A program made the position numbers and the translations under genes. A stretch of DNA of 64,000 nt from Paralithodes platypus (Eukaryota; Arthropoda; Malacostraca; Decapoda; Lithodidae). Shown one piece after another: positions 33,893-44,822 of the stretch. Each line of letters begins with the position of its first letter. Position 1 is the first letter of the stretch. The stretch lies in NCBI GenBank assembly GCA_032716605.1, contig CM064495.1, positions 20,150,942 through 20,214,941 on the forward strand, in the 5' to 3' direction. The notes beneath the pieces were generated by a model. The model saw nothing but the letters and a program-made list of their open reading frames with translations, ran no database searches and was not told the origin of the DNA.

Positions 33893-33966
33893 TGGGAGTC
33901 CGCAGAAAGTCGATTGGCCCACACAAGGCAGATCCCTCTCACACCCAACCCATCTCGTTCATATGT
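33893..33966 (-). mobile_element. CR1-B 3'-end fragment
   Basis: GGGAGTCCGCAGAAAGTCGA and CAAGGCAGATCCCT are the complement of the family B 3' UTR end (compare 41735-41795). It is cut by the family C LINE that follows. Confidence 0.75.
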
Positions 33967-33975
33967 TTATCCTCA

Positions 33976-35375
33976 TACCTCATGCTTCCCAGTACCCTGG
34001 AAAGAAGCAAACATCCATCCAGTTCCTAAAAAAGGTGCCTCTTCAGATCCATCAAACTACAGACCAATAGCTATAACTTCCACTCTTGGTAAAGTCTTTG
34101 AAATTATATTAAATAATCACATAATTAAGCATCTCGAGAATAATAAATTAATCAGTGATAGGCAATATGATTTTAGACGATGTCGATCAACTGCAGACAT
34201 GCTTTGCCTTCTTACGCATCAAATCAACCAAGCTACAGACCAACATGGTGAAACACATACAATAGCACTGGATATATCAAAGGCATTTGATAGAGTCTGG
34301 CATCAATCCTTATTGTCGAAGATGTCACACTACGGCCTTGCATCATTAGTTCCACTAATTTCTTCTTATCTTCATAACAGAAAAATATGTGTAATGGTAG
34401 ATGGCCTTTATTCTCAATTTCACTCAATAAATGCTGGTGTTCCCCAGGGATCAGTTTTGGCCCCAAATCTGTTCCTCATTCATATCAATGATCTCATATC
34501 TACCACTCATAATCCAATACATTCCTACGCAGATGACTCAACACTCCACAGTTCCTTCACATTTACCAATTCTTTCACCCAACCCGATCTTATAAATTCA
34601 AAAATAAGCACTGCAATTTCTCTGAACCAGGACCTTTCTAGAATTGAAGAATGGGGACAAAAGAATCTAGTTTCCTTTAATGCACAGAAAACCAAGTACA
34701 TTCAATTTTCTAACCGACAGAATCTCACTGACTCCCATATATTTTTTAATTATGTAAATATTCCCACTTCCCATAGTATTGACATTCTCGGTGTAACATT
34801 AACTACTAACTTGAGCTGGACACATTATGTTAGAAGCATTGCTAAGAATGCCTCTAAAAAACTGGGACTCCTGTAAAGAGTTCGAGAATTCTTCACTGAC
34901 GAGCAGTTGGCCGTAATATAAAAGTCATGTGCGTTCTCAGATGGATTACTGTTCACCTCTGTGGAGTGGAAGGGGAGTGGTTGCATTGAGGCAGTTGGAC
35001 AAAATTCAAAATAAAGCTATTAGATTAATCAATAACCCTGCAATCACACAGGACCTTCCTACATTATCCATACGAAGAAACGTTGCATCCCTTGCATTAT
35101 TATTCTACAGATATTTTCACAGCAATTGTTCCGAGGAACTTGCTTCAATTGTGCCGCCTCTCCACATCTTTCCCCGTAGAACTAGGGCAGCTGAGAGCGC
35201 CCATGAATTTACACTTTCTCCTCCACAATGCAGAACTTCTGCTTATCAAAATTCATTTATCCCTAGAACTACTCTTTGGAATTCACTTCCCTCGAATTGC
35301 TTTCCACAAACTTACAATCTACAAATGTTTAAATCCAGTTGTTACAAACATTTTATGAATGGAGGATGCCTTTAG
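33976..35375 (+). pseudogene. Family C copy 2 reverse transcriptase, broken
   Basis: RT motifs: [74 protein letters not shown] and HSYADDSTLHS, then EEWGQKNLVSFNAQKTKYI. A TAC-to-TAA change (about 34873) ends the frame after KKLGLL, and a 2-bp deletion near 34917 shifts it. Frame 34929-35375 carries the rest (QMDYCSPLWSGRG, LWNSLPSNCFPQTYN). Compared with copy 1, several 1- to 3-bp indels are visible. The first 60 or so codons of the open frame belong to flanking DNA. Confidence 0.88.
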
Positions 35376-35426
35376 GCACATGGACCTTTTTGTTTTATCT
35401 GTGCTTTTCCTTCCTCCGTTCATTGT

Positions 35427-35457
<31 letters not shown>
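33976..35457 (+). mobile_element. Family C (Jockey-group) LINE, copy 2, 5'-truncated, poly(A)-tailed
   Basis: Similarity to the copy at 50100-53477 starts at TCATACCTCATGCTTCCC and runs to a 25-base A tail (35433-35457). Unlike CR1-A and B, this family ends in poly(A). Confidence 0.88.
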
Positions 35458-35657
35458 TCTAATTGTATTTTGAAACTCTATCGTTCTTGATCCCACAATG
35501 GTGCTAGGTAGGGGGGGGGGGGGCCGCAGTGCAACCTTGCGTGCACGAGTAGGAATGTGCATGTACGAGCATAAAGTCTGTACGTTTGTGAGTGGAAATA
35601 TGTGTTTGTATAATGGATATACAAAATTAATAATGAATGTACAATATGTTTGTGTGT

Positions 35658-35697
<40 letters not shown>

Positions 35698-36450
35698 TAG
35701 AGAGAGAGAATCATTCACATGACTTGTCTTTGTGAATGTGTGCTTGTGTTTGTGATTAGGAATGCGAATATGTATTTGTGCGTGTGGTTCTGAAAGAACA
35801 TTTGTGTGGGTATGATTGTGGGAGGGAATATCAATGTGTGTGCGTGTGTATTCTGATTGGAAATGTGAACGCGAGTGTGTAGTTGTGAATGTATGTTCGA
35901 ATATAATTATGTGCGTTGTCAAGTGGTAATCTAAAAGTGTGTGTGTGTGTGTAGATATATGAATATAAATCACCGAACTTGTTCGTCAAGGACTCAAGGT
36001 GAATACACGCAATGCGAGTTAATGACATTGTGGGTAGGAATACGAACATTGTGTTCCTTAATGATTTTGTGCGTGAAAATGTGAATGTGCATGAGTTTGT
36101 GTGTGTTTATATAGTGAATCAACATAGAAGATAATAGGAAACATTTCTCAATTGATGATGCATATATTGTCTGGTGATTATTGGTATCCAAATGTGATGT
36201 TTGGTTAATTTAGGATAGGGATTGTAATTGGTAAATCTATAGCATTATAAAACATTTATATTGCTACCATGTGAGTGCGGCCGAAGAAGGTTGCCAACAA
36301 AAACCCGCTGACCAACCTCTGGATACCAGCGTACGTGGACCCTTTACCTTAAGATCTCAAGCTAATCCAGGTAATCCAGAAAATTAACACCTACTTGTAA
36401 ATTGTACCTGCCAGCATAATTATCTTATGGTCTGGACTCTCTCTCTCTCT
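35458..36450 (+). repeat. GT-rich low-complexity region
   Basis: A pure (GT)n core lies at about 35650-35695, with smaller runs near 35935-35953. Between them GTGTG words are mixed with GGAATGTGAA-type spacers, like an old minisatellite. From 36200 on, ordinary AT-rich sequence and a CT run (36438-36451). No genes. Confidence 0.6.
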
Positions 36451-36452
36451 CC

Positions 36453-36858
36453 TTTTTTGAAAGAGTGACAGGGCCAAAATCAAGAGACGTTCGAGCCAAA
36501 ATGCCTGGACACACGGAGTTTGAAGCAATTTAAGTCATAGGAAGAGGGAAAGACTGATTCTGGGAGAGAGTTCCAGAGCTCAGCTGTTGAGTAGAAGAAA
36601 GTTTGAGAGCAACGTTTCACTCTCGGGTTGGAGAGTTGCACAGAGTAGGGGTGGGATTGAGTTGCAAGACGGGTACCACGTGCCCTACGTAAAGGAGGTG
36701 GTATACACTGGGAAAACTCTGAGGAAGACTGATTATTATAGTAGCGATAGAATAGCGAGAGAGATGCAACATTGCGGCGGAGAGAGAGAGAGAGAGATTG
36801 CAGAGAGTTGGTGAGTGGACGGGAGTTAATGATAGGAAAGGCCTTCCTTTCAACTTTG

Positions 36859-36862
<4 letters not shown>
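36453..36862 (-). pseudogene. Family D LINE, 3' fragment
   Basis: The minus strand reads DKVERKAFPIINSRPLTNSLQSL, RRNVASLSLFYRYYNNQSSSEF and FFYSTAELWNSLPESVFPSSYDL to ...FGSNVS and a stop, then the start of the 3' UTR. It is 5'-truncated exactly at the neighbouring (TA)n. The protein-like reading into TA codons is an artefact of the microsatellite. Confidence 0.82.
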
Positions 36863-36863
<1 letters not shown>

Positions 36864-36931
<68 letters not shown>

Positions 36932-36937
36932 TATATA
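36864..36937. repeat. (TA)n microsatellite between two LINE fragments
   Basis: A TA run separates a minus-strand family D fragment from a plus-strand CR1-B fragment; both are broken at the TA tract. Confidence 0.95.
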
Positions 36938-36939
36938 TT

Positions 36940-37483
36940 AACATTACCGTCCCATTAGTCTCACTTCAATCATAGGAAAGCTACTAGAGTCAATTATTGC
37001 TAGGAAAATGAGAAACCACTTCGAAACATTTTACTTAATCAATTCTTCTCAGCATGGATTCACTCAGGTACGATCTTGCCTTACTAATTTCCTTAGTTTT
37101 TCTCAGAGGTATATGAAGCAGTAGATAATGACAAGTCATATGATATTATATATTTAGATTTCAGTAAAGCTTTCGACAGAGTCCCTCATGAGAGATTGAT
37201 GAGAAAGGTTGAGGCACATGGAATAGGTGGGGCGTTGTTAGGATGGATTAGGTCATGGCTAATTGGTAGGAAGCAGAGAGTCAGCATAAATGGTACCAAG
37301 TCAGAATGGGGAGCAGTCAAAAGTGGTGTCCCCCAGGGATCTGTATTAGGTCCTCTGTTGTTTATTATGTACATAAATGACCTTGATTTAGATATAAATA
37401 GTAGGATAAGTAAATTTGCAGACGATCTGCCTTATATGGGCCGATCGGCTTTTTGCAGACTCCTATATTCTTATGTTCTTATG
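36940..37483 (+). pseudogene. CR1-like LINE family B, internally deleted copy H
   Basis: It starts at ACCGTCCCATTAGTCTC (RT block NYRPISLTS) and continues through [41 protein letters not shown] and [14 protein letters not shown] to KFADD. At about 37430 it jumps straight to the last 60 bp of the 3' UTR (CTGCCTTATATGGGCCGATC), ending in two TTCTTATG units (37468-37483). Its private variants are shared with the copy after the N gap (62895 on). Confidence 0.85.
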
Positions 37484-37493
37484 TTCAACCTTG

Positions 37494-37640
37494 ATGTACT
37501 AATAACTAGCAAAATCAGTAAATTTACAGATGACACTAAAATGGGAACACTCCAAATATATTTAGACATATTACACAAATTGGTAGTAAACTGGCAGATG
37601 AAGTTCAATATAGGTAAATGCATGCAGTGTAGTAAAATTG
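37494..37640 (+). pseudogene. Diverged CR1-like RT fragment
   Basis: Codons for [25 protein letters not shown]. The catalytic motif reads FTDD instead of FADD. A short relic older than its neighbours. Confidence 0.65.
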
Positions 37641-37750
37641 AGTAAATCGATAGCAAATGGGGTTCATCTTTCTCGGCTAGGGGTGGCAAATTTAGCTAGG
37701 TCAATAGATAGGATTGTCGCGGGGTTTCGCTGAAAATAAAGCCTGAGAAT

Positions 37751-38586
37751 ATGAGTAAGAATAATTGTCTAGATAGGGTAAATTGCCGTACTGGTACATC
37801 AGATAGGAATAGAAAATATCAGTCACAGGATTTTAATTGTACTGCTAGTAGAAATATTAAAGGTGTAACAGAAGATGGGAATTCAGTTAGAAATAAAGGT
37901 AAATCCGATACCAGTAAAATAAATTCATTGCGATTATATTATACAAACTGTAGGAGTTTATGTAACAAAATGGATGAACTTAGAGCACTTGTTAGCAACG
38001 AAAATATAGACATTATAGCACTGACTGAAACATGGATTAATACAGAATCAAGATTTTTTTTAGCAGAATTCTATATACCAGGATATAGTTTGTTTAAACG
38101 CGACCGAACAAGTAGGAGGGGCGGCGGAATAGCAGTGTTTGTCAGGAGTTCTTTAAAAAGCTGTATTAAATCAGGTATTAGACTAAATACTGATAACGAA
38201 AGTGTTTGGGTTGAGGTTAGCGAAGGTAGTGAGACCATAATTATTGGAGTTATTTATAGACCACCAAATATGAGTAGAAACGAAGGTACAGCTTTATGGC
38301 AGGAAGTGAAAATAGCATCAAGGTTTAGCAATGTGTGTATTATAGGGGATTTTAATTTTCCGAATATTGATTGGCAGCATCAAATCGGCGACTCAGATTC
38401 AAAAGAGTTTATTGAGGCGGTACAGGATAGTTTTTTATTTCAATTCATAGACTCGCCTACTAGAGGTAATAATATCCTCGATTTAGTTCTCAGTAATAAT
38501 GAACAAATGATAAATAATGTAGAGATAGGAGACCAACTAGGAAATTTAGCTAGGTCAATAGATAGGATTGTCGCGGGGTTTCGCTG
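37751..38586 (+). pseudogene. CR1-B copy E, first (truncated) ORF2 start
   Basis: A 278-codon frame whose first 267 or so residues equal those of 38605-39708. It holds the endonuclease blocks YYTNCRSLCNKM, IALTETWINTE, GVIYRPPNMS, IIGDFNFPNIDW and NNILDLVLSNNEQ. After GDQLGN the reading goes into a second copy of the ORF1 end (LARSIDRIVAGFR) and stops, because of the tandem duplication. Confidence 0.9.
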
Positions 38587-38604
38587 AAAATAAAGCTTGA
38601 GAAT

Positions 38605-41598
38605 ATGAGTAAGAATAATTGTCTAGATAGGGTAAATTGCCGTACTGGTACATCAGATAGGAATAGAAAATATCAGTCACAGGATTTTAATTGTACTGCT
38701 AGTAGAAATATTAAAGGTGTAACAGAAGATGGGAATTCAGTTAGAAATAAAGGTAAATCCGATACCAGTAAAATAAATTCATTGCGATTATATTATACAA
38801 ACTGTAGGAGTTTATGTAACAAAATGGATGAACTTAGAGCACTTGTTAGCAACGAAAATATAGACATTATAGCACTGACTGAAACATGGATTAATACAGA
38901 ATCAAGATTTTTTTTAGCAGAATTCTATATACCAGGATATAGTTTGTTTAAACGCGACCGAACAAGTAGGAGGGGCGGCGGAATAGCAGTGTTTGTCAGG
39001 AGTTCTTTAAAAAGCTGTATTAAATCAGGTATTAGACTAAATACTGATAACGAAAGTGTTTGGGTTGAGGTTAGCGAAGGTAGTGAGACCATAATTATTG
39101 GAGTTATTTATAGACCACCAAATATGAGTAGAAACGAAGGTACAGCTTTATGGCAGGAAGTGAAAATAGCATCAAGGTTTAGCAATGTGTGTATTATAGG
39201 GGATTTTAATTTTCCGAATATTGATTGGCAGCATCAAATCGGCGACTCAGATTCAAAAGAGTTTATTGAGGCGGTACAGGATAGTTTTTTATTTCAATTC
39301 ATAGACTCGCCTACTAGAGGTAATAATATCCTCGATTTAGTTCTCAGTAATAATGAACAAATGATAAATAATGTAGAGATAGGAGACCAACTAGGAAATA
39401 GTGATCATAAATCAATTTATTTTAACATACAATGGACAGGAAAGGCTAAAGAGGATACGACACTTATCCCAGATTTCAGAAAAGCCAATTATGGTGGATT
39501 AAGAAGAGCCTTAAGAGTCGATCCTATGGTTAAACTATTAAGTGGACCCAGGTGCGCTAATGAACATACTCTCTCTCAGATACCTGTCTTAACTCAGGAT
39601 AATTTGACAGCTACATATAATAATTTTATTTCTTCACTCCACAATGCGCAAATAAATATATCCCCAAAAGAAAATTTAGATCAACACAGAACCAACCCAA
39701 ATGGATGAATAATAGACTATTAGACCTAGGAAAAAAGAGAGGAATATATCGAAAAATAAAGAAAGGCGAAATTCACCTACTTGCTTACTATCAGAATCTA
39801 TCAAGAGAGGTTAAAAAATTTATAAGGACAGACAAAAGAAATTATGAAATCAGGATAGCCAATGACTCAAAAATACCCTAAGGCTTTTTACCAGCTATAT
39901 AAATCTAAAGTTAGAGATAAAATAGGCCCCCTTAAAACTTCGATAGGAGAAATGACAGAAAATGATTTAGAAATGTGCAGTACATTAAATAGTCAGTTTC
40001 TATGTGTTTCACCTATGAAAATTTGGCACAGATTCCAGAAGTCCGTAAGGTATATAGAGATAGTATAGAAAATAGGTTAAGTACGGTTACTATAAGTAGA
40101 AATGATGTGCTTAAGGAAATTGACAGACTGAAACCTCAGAAATCGCCTGGTCCCGATGAGGTATATGCCAGAGTATTAAAAGAATGCAGAGATGAGTTAA
40201 GTTACCCATTAACATTTCTTTTTAACAATTCATTAGAAACAGGTATAGTTCCAGAAGCTTGGAAGCTTGCAAATGTAGTTCCGATTTCAAAAAAGGTGAT
40301 AAATCAATAGCATCCAATTACCGTCCCATTAGTCTCACTTCAATCATAGGAAAGCTACTAGAGTCAATTATTGCTAGGAAAATGAGAAACCACTTAGAAA
40401 CATTTAACTTAATCAATTCTTCTCAGCATGGATTCACACAGGGACATTCTTGCCTTACTAATTTGCTTAGTTTTTTTTCAGAGGTATATGAAGCAGTAGA
40501 TAATGACAAGGCATACGATATTATATATTTAGATTTCAGTAAAGCTTTCGACAGAGTCCCTCATGAGAGATTGATGAGAAAGGTTGAGGCATATGGAATA
40601 GGTGGGGCGTTGTAGGGATGGATTAGGTCATGGCTAATTGGTAGGAAACAGAGAGTCAGCATAAATGGTACCAAGTCAGAGTGGGGAGCAGTCAAAAGTG
40701 GTGTCCCCCAGGGATCGGTATTAGGTCCCCTGTTGTTTCTTATATACATAAATGACCTAGATTTAGGTATAACTAGTAGGATAAGTAAATTCGCAGACGA
40801 TACTAAAATGGGGAGATCAATTGATTCAGATAGCGATATAGAGTGCCTCCAAAGGGATCTAGATACCTTACATGAATGGTCAGTAAATTGGCAGATGAAG
40901 TTTAACATTGACAAATGCAAGGTATTAAAGATAGGGAAGATGCAAACAAATGTTAAATATAAACTAGCTAATTTAGAATTAGAAAATTCAGACTGCGAGA
41001 AAGATCTAGGTGTGTTTGTTAGCAATGATTTGAAGCCTAGAAAACAGTGTATAGGCGTTCGTAATAAGGCAAACAGGATTCTCGGGTTCATCTCAAGGAG
41101 TGTGAGTAACAGACTGCTGATGTTATCTTAAAACTTTACTTGTCATTAGTGAGACCCCATGTGGATTATGCTGTCCAATTTTGGTGTCCTTATTACAGAA
41201 TGGACATAGATTCATTGGAGAGAGTACAGCGTAGAATGACAAAAATGATCCATAATATTAGAAATCTTCCGTATGAAGAAAGGTTGAAGAAATTAGGTTT
41301 ACATTCGTTAGAGAGACGCAGAGTTAGAGGGGATATGATAGAGGTGTTCAAGTGGGTTAGTGGGATTAACAAAGGGGACATGACAAATGTACTAAAGCTC
41401 AGTGATAGCGAAATAACTCGTACCAATGGTTTCAAATTAGATAAATTTCGTTTCAGAAAAGATATAGGCAAATATTGGTTTGGTAACAGAGTTGTAGATG
41501 GGTGGAATGGACTACCAAGTGCTATAGTGGGATTTAAAACTGTAGGGAGCTTTAAGATAAAATTGGATAAGCATATGGACGAGAAGGGTTGGGTGTGA
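38605..41598 (+). pseudogene. CR1-B copy E ORF2 (endonuclease and reverse transcriptase), broken
   Basis: Frames 38605-39708, 39862-40068, 40002-40310, 40259-40615, 40733-41131 and 41140-41598 make up one ORF2. Motifs: [129 protein letters not shown]; thumb LVRPHVDYAVQFWCPYY, RMTKMIHNIRNLPYEERL, ending HMDEKGWV. The breaks are mostly single-base indels, for example AAAA to AAA near 39650 relative to copy G. Confidence 0.9.
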
Positions 41599-41814
41599 AG
41601 GGGGATCAGCCGGGTTGGGCCAATCAGCGCTCTGCAGACCCCCATAATCCTGAGTTAATCTCTAACCATTTTGGTAAGATGATCCTCAGGGTATTAGAGT
41701 GTTGAGCCTATAATTGGGCTTTGTAATTGATTTGGGGTTGTGTGGGACAGGGATCTGCCTTGCTTAGGCCAATCGGCTTTCTGCAGACTCCCATTTTCTT
41801 ATGTTCTTATGTAA

Positions 41815-42450
41815 ATGCAGGATACAATTTCGATAACGTGGATACTAAACTACTCAATAATGAAAAAGGACTTGAGAATCATCGTCAACTGTGATTTGAA
41901 ACCAAGATCAATGCATCAGTGTTCGAAATAAGGCAAATAGAGTTCTTGGATATATCTAGAAGTGTGAGTAACAGAACAGCAGACGTATCTTGAAATGTTA
42001 TCTAGCGTTAGTGAGGCTACATATGGATTATGCTGTTCAAATTGGAGTCCTATTACAGAATGAACATAGATTCCTTGGAGAGAGTACAACTAAGAATGAC
42101 AAAAAATAATCTGTAATATTAGAAATCTTCCATATGAAGACAGGTTAAAGAAGCTAGGCTTACATTCGTTAGAAAGACGCAGAGTTATATATGTTATGAT
42201 AGATATGATAGAGGTGTTCAAGTGGGTAAGTGAGATAGGCTAAATACAGGGGATATGAAAGATGTACTGAAGCTCAGTGATAGCGAGAAAACTCAAACAG
42301 ATGGTTTCAAATGGGATACATTTCGTTTCAAGAAATATAGGCAAATACTGGTTTGGTAAGAGTTGTATATACCTGTGGAATAGGCTATCTAGCGCCCTAG
42401 TAGGGTCAAGAACGATAGAGAGCTTCAAATACAATTAGATAGACAACACA
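41815..42450 (+). pseudogene. Diverged CR1-B C-terminal fragment J
   Basis: It follows the family B sequence from the thumb (CKTSDQCISVRNKANRV-like, MDYAVQ, YRMNIDSLERVQ, NIRNLPYEDRLKKLGLHSLERRRV-like) to near the ORF2 end, with many indels. More diverged than copies E, F, G and H, so probably an older insertion. Confidence 0.75.
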
Positions 42451-42498
42451 CACTGAAGAATCTCAATTTCCCAAGCTTTGAGGAGAAGACTTAACAAG

Positions 42499-42940
42499 TT
42501 TTTTTTTCTATGTGATTGAGGGAGGCAAAAGGCATAACTGCCTATAGCGAGTGCCTCCCCCATAGTTGAAAGAGTGACAGGGCCAAAATCAAGAGACGTT
42601 CGAGCCAAAATGCCTGGACACACGGAGTTTGAAGCAATTTAAGTCATAGGAAGAGGGAAAGACTGATTCTGGGAGAGAGTTCCAGAGCTCAGATGTTAAG
42701 AAAGTTTGAGTAACGTTTCACTCTTGGGTTGGAGAGTTGCACAGATAGATGATTGATGCAAGACGGGTACCACGTGTCCTACGTAAAGGAGGTGGTATGC
42801 CACTGGGATAGCTCTGAGGAAGATTATTTATAGTAGCGATAGAATAGCGAGAGAGATGCAACATTGCGGCGGAGAGAGAGAGATTGCAGAGAGTTGGTGA
42901 GTGGACGGGAGTTAATGATACGAAAGGCCTTCCTTTCAAC
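42499..42940 (-). pseudogene. Family D LINE, 3' fragment
   Basis: 3' UTR on the minus strand with GCCTCCCTCAATCACATAG and a T/A run (42499-42508). The end of the coding region matches 36453-36862, with several short deletions. 5'-truncated at about 42940. Confidence 0.8.
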
Positions 42941-43060
42941 AAAGGCTTTTGTGCGGTAACCTGGTAGGATCAAAGGGCACGTGTTTAAACTAAGAAAAAG
43001 GTAGGTGGAAATATGATATGAACAAATTTAGCTATAAAATCAAGCTTTGTATACGTGGAA

Positions 43061-43254
43061 CACTTGTGGTGGTGTCCCGTAGCCTACCCAGTGTGGCTGG
43101 GCTGTGAGACACCACTGGTAGTGTCACGCAGCCCAGCCAGTGAGGCTGGGCTACGGCAATGTTAATCTTGGGCTACGGGACACCACCAGTTGTGTCCCGT
43201 AGCCCCGCCTCACTGGCTGGGCTGCGTGACACCCATGGTGTCCCATAGCCACTT
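43061..43254. mobile_element. GC-rich multi-palindrome element, copy 2
   Basis: It starts CACTTGTGGTGGTGTCCCGT and ends ACCCATGGTGTCCCATAGCC plus ACTTC, the inverse orientation of 33484-33652. The GTGTCACGCAGCCCAGCC module occurs in both orientations, so the element folds on itself. Centre and length differ from copy 1, and the perfect 38-bp palindrome is absent. Confidence 0.7.
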
Positions 43255-43319
43255 CGTATTTAAAACTGCCATGAAAGACTTCCTGTAATGTGAACACTTT
43301 GCATATAAATATTATGATT

Positions 43320-43322
43320 ATT

Positions 43323-43353
<31 letters not shown>

Positions 43354-43357
43354 TATA
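43320..43357. repeat. (TA)n microsatellite
   Basis: The left border of the Penelope-like element. Confidence 0.93.
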
Positions 43358-43451
43358 TTGAAGAGACACACCAGGGCGTGATAGAAGAACACGTTCATCT
43401 TGTCTATATTTATTGCAACGTTTCGGAGACACACTTACTCCATCATCCACA

Positions 43452-43685
43452 AAACGTCAACTCAAGGTACGTATCTTTGAACACAAGGGTAAGTCGGTTA
43501 GAACAAACAGGCCATATTCTAAGATCTCATCCCTCGTATATAGTGCCATACGTCAACATGCCGGGGACTCAAATATCACTCCCTCCTCCAGGAGATTTTT
43601 TCAGTTCTCTAGTCGTGCCAACACGGAGAGGATCTCACGATAATGGAGTCCCTAATATCAATGAAACTAAAACCTTCATTAGGTA
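43452..43685 (+). pseudogene. GIY-YIG endonuclease domain, C-terminal part (Penelope-type)
   Basis: Frame 43413-43643 reads KRQLKVRIFEHKGKSVRTNR, then SSLVYSAIRQHAGDSN. After a frameshift near 43630 the next frame gives EDLTIMESLISMKLKPSL. This matches the pattern LK.R..EHK...RT....S.I..H....D..F....D..I.ES..I...KP of the GIY-YIG domain in Penelope-like retroelements. The RT part is missing. Confidence 0.65.
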
Positions 43686-43990
43686 GCAATGAAAAATCAA
43701 CCGGCCTCATGTGTTTTTAACATCTTCATAATGTAAGTTATTTTTCGTGTTTCGTATGTATAGTGTTTAAAAGTGTTGTGATTAACTTATAATGTTTCTG
43801 GTATTTATTATGTCATCTGTGAATCTTTGTGTTTCTATATCACCAATTTACGATGCGTATTTAGGTTTACTATAGTTTTTCTTCATATTTTCATACTATG
43901 TACTTTTTCTTAGGCTTTATGAAATTATTGTAATCCACAATGATACTAGTGTTTTCTTACAAGTGTGTGTATCTGTTATTTTAGATTTGC

Positions 43991-44025
43991 CTGATGATGG
44001 AGTAAGTGTGTCTCCGAAACGTTGC
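43991..44025 (+). other. Hammerhead-like motif in Penelope terminal repeat
   Basis: CTGATGA is followed by a GGAG/CTCC hairpin and GAAACGTT. Both core strings of a hammerhead ribozyme are present in order. I could not pair a convincing stem III or stem I with an allowed cleavage base, so activity is unproven. The inverted copy is at 43416-43447. Confidence 0.45.
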
Positions 44026-44115
44026 AATAAATATAGACAAGATGAACGTGCTCTTCTATCACGCCCTGGTGTGTCTCTCATTATTCGCCTCCGCTTTCCA
44101 CGGACAATCAATAGC

Positions 44116-44130
44116 TGATATATATATATA

Positions 44131-44176
<46 letters not shown>

Positions 44177-44193
44177 TATATATATATATATAT
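44116..44193. repeat. (TA)n microsatellite
   Basis: TA run with a few TCTATA/GATATA interruptions, the right border of the Penelope-like element. Confidence 0.93.
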
Positions 44194-44814
44194 GTGTGTT
44201 ATGCGGGGTTGTAATACAACTCGCTTTATTAGGTATTCTATTATAATCCGTGTTTCGGATACTTAGAATCAGATAATGCTCAACAGGAACATATCTCGCC
44301 TGATAAATGTTACTTCTAAATTTCTCAATCACTCTCCAAAACATAATAAACACACGGAATAATTACACTCGTTTTTATTACAGAAACAAAGGTATATGGA
44401 AATTGGGGCATCAAACTCTCCACTATATTGAGTAGGAGTCTAATGTATTTCAAAGGTGACTTATAAAGAGTTGAATAAGTTTTACGCTTTGATGAATACT
44501 ATCGTCACTTAGAAAGCATCAAACATGAAACATATCATTACATAAGATAAACACATAACATAGATATTGATGACAATACCTATACGGGTCAAGTGTATAT
44601 CGAGAGGAATAATAATTAATATATAAGGGCAGCTGAGATCATCTATTCAGATGCGCACCGGTATGCGCAGCTATAAATACAAATAGGCGCCGGCCAAGGT
44701 ACACGTTCAAAGGTACCGCTCAAGGGGGTAAAGGTCAAACGAACTGAGGTCAGGTTAAATAAATATACGATTTAGTGCAACGTTAAATTGAGTATAGATG
44801 TGAACTTTGCTTTA
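44194..44814. other. Unassigned stretch, possibly another TA-adjacent terminal repeat
   Basis: On the minus strand CTGATTCTAAGTATCC then GAAACACGG (complement of about 44240-44272) resembles the other hairpin motifs, and CCTAATAAAGCG follows before the TA tract. TATAAATA lies at about 44672. Too weak to assign. Confidence 0.25.
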
Positions 44815-44822
44815 CTCTAGAT

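Larger units (their letters stand above)
37648..41811 (+). mobile_element. CR1-like LINE family B, copy E, with internal tandem duplication
   Basis: It begins in the end of ORF1 (NGVHLSRLGVANLARSIDRIV, stop at about 37731), followed after 19 bp by the ORF2 start ATG at 37751. Bases 37686-38539 are repeated at 38540-39393, an 854-bp tandem unit spanning the ORF1 end and ORF2 start. ORF2 then runs to about 41598, and the 3' UTR ends in TTCTTATG repeats (41796-41811), a CR1-type tail. Confidence 0.9.
43362..44108 (+). mobile_element. Penelope-like element, 5'-truncated, with inverted terminal pieces
   Basis: The arms 43362-43447 and 43993-44078 are inverted copies, 86 bp each. They carry the motif CTGATGATGGAG...CTCCGAAACGTT and an AATAAA-like TGCAATAAATA. 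Between them lies a GIY-YIG nuclease fragment (43452-43685) and about 300 bp of 3' sequence. (TA)n borders both sides. A truncated copy with an inverted terminal repeat piece is a known arrangement of Penelope-like elements. Confidence 0.65.

Noticed and set aside
35431..35973. 180-codon HTHTHT-rich minus-strand frame
   Set aside because: It is translated (GT)n low-complexity sequence plus a poly(A) tail.
43991..44040. A complete, active hammerhead ribozyme
   Set aside because: Core strings CTGATGA and GAAA are present, but ACGTT/AACGT as stem III would place G at the cleavage position, and stem I does not pair.
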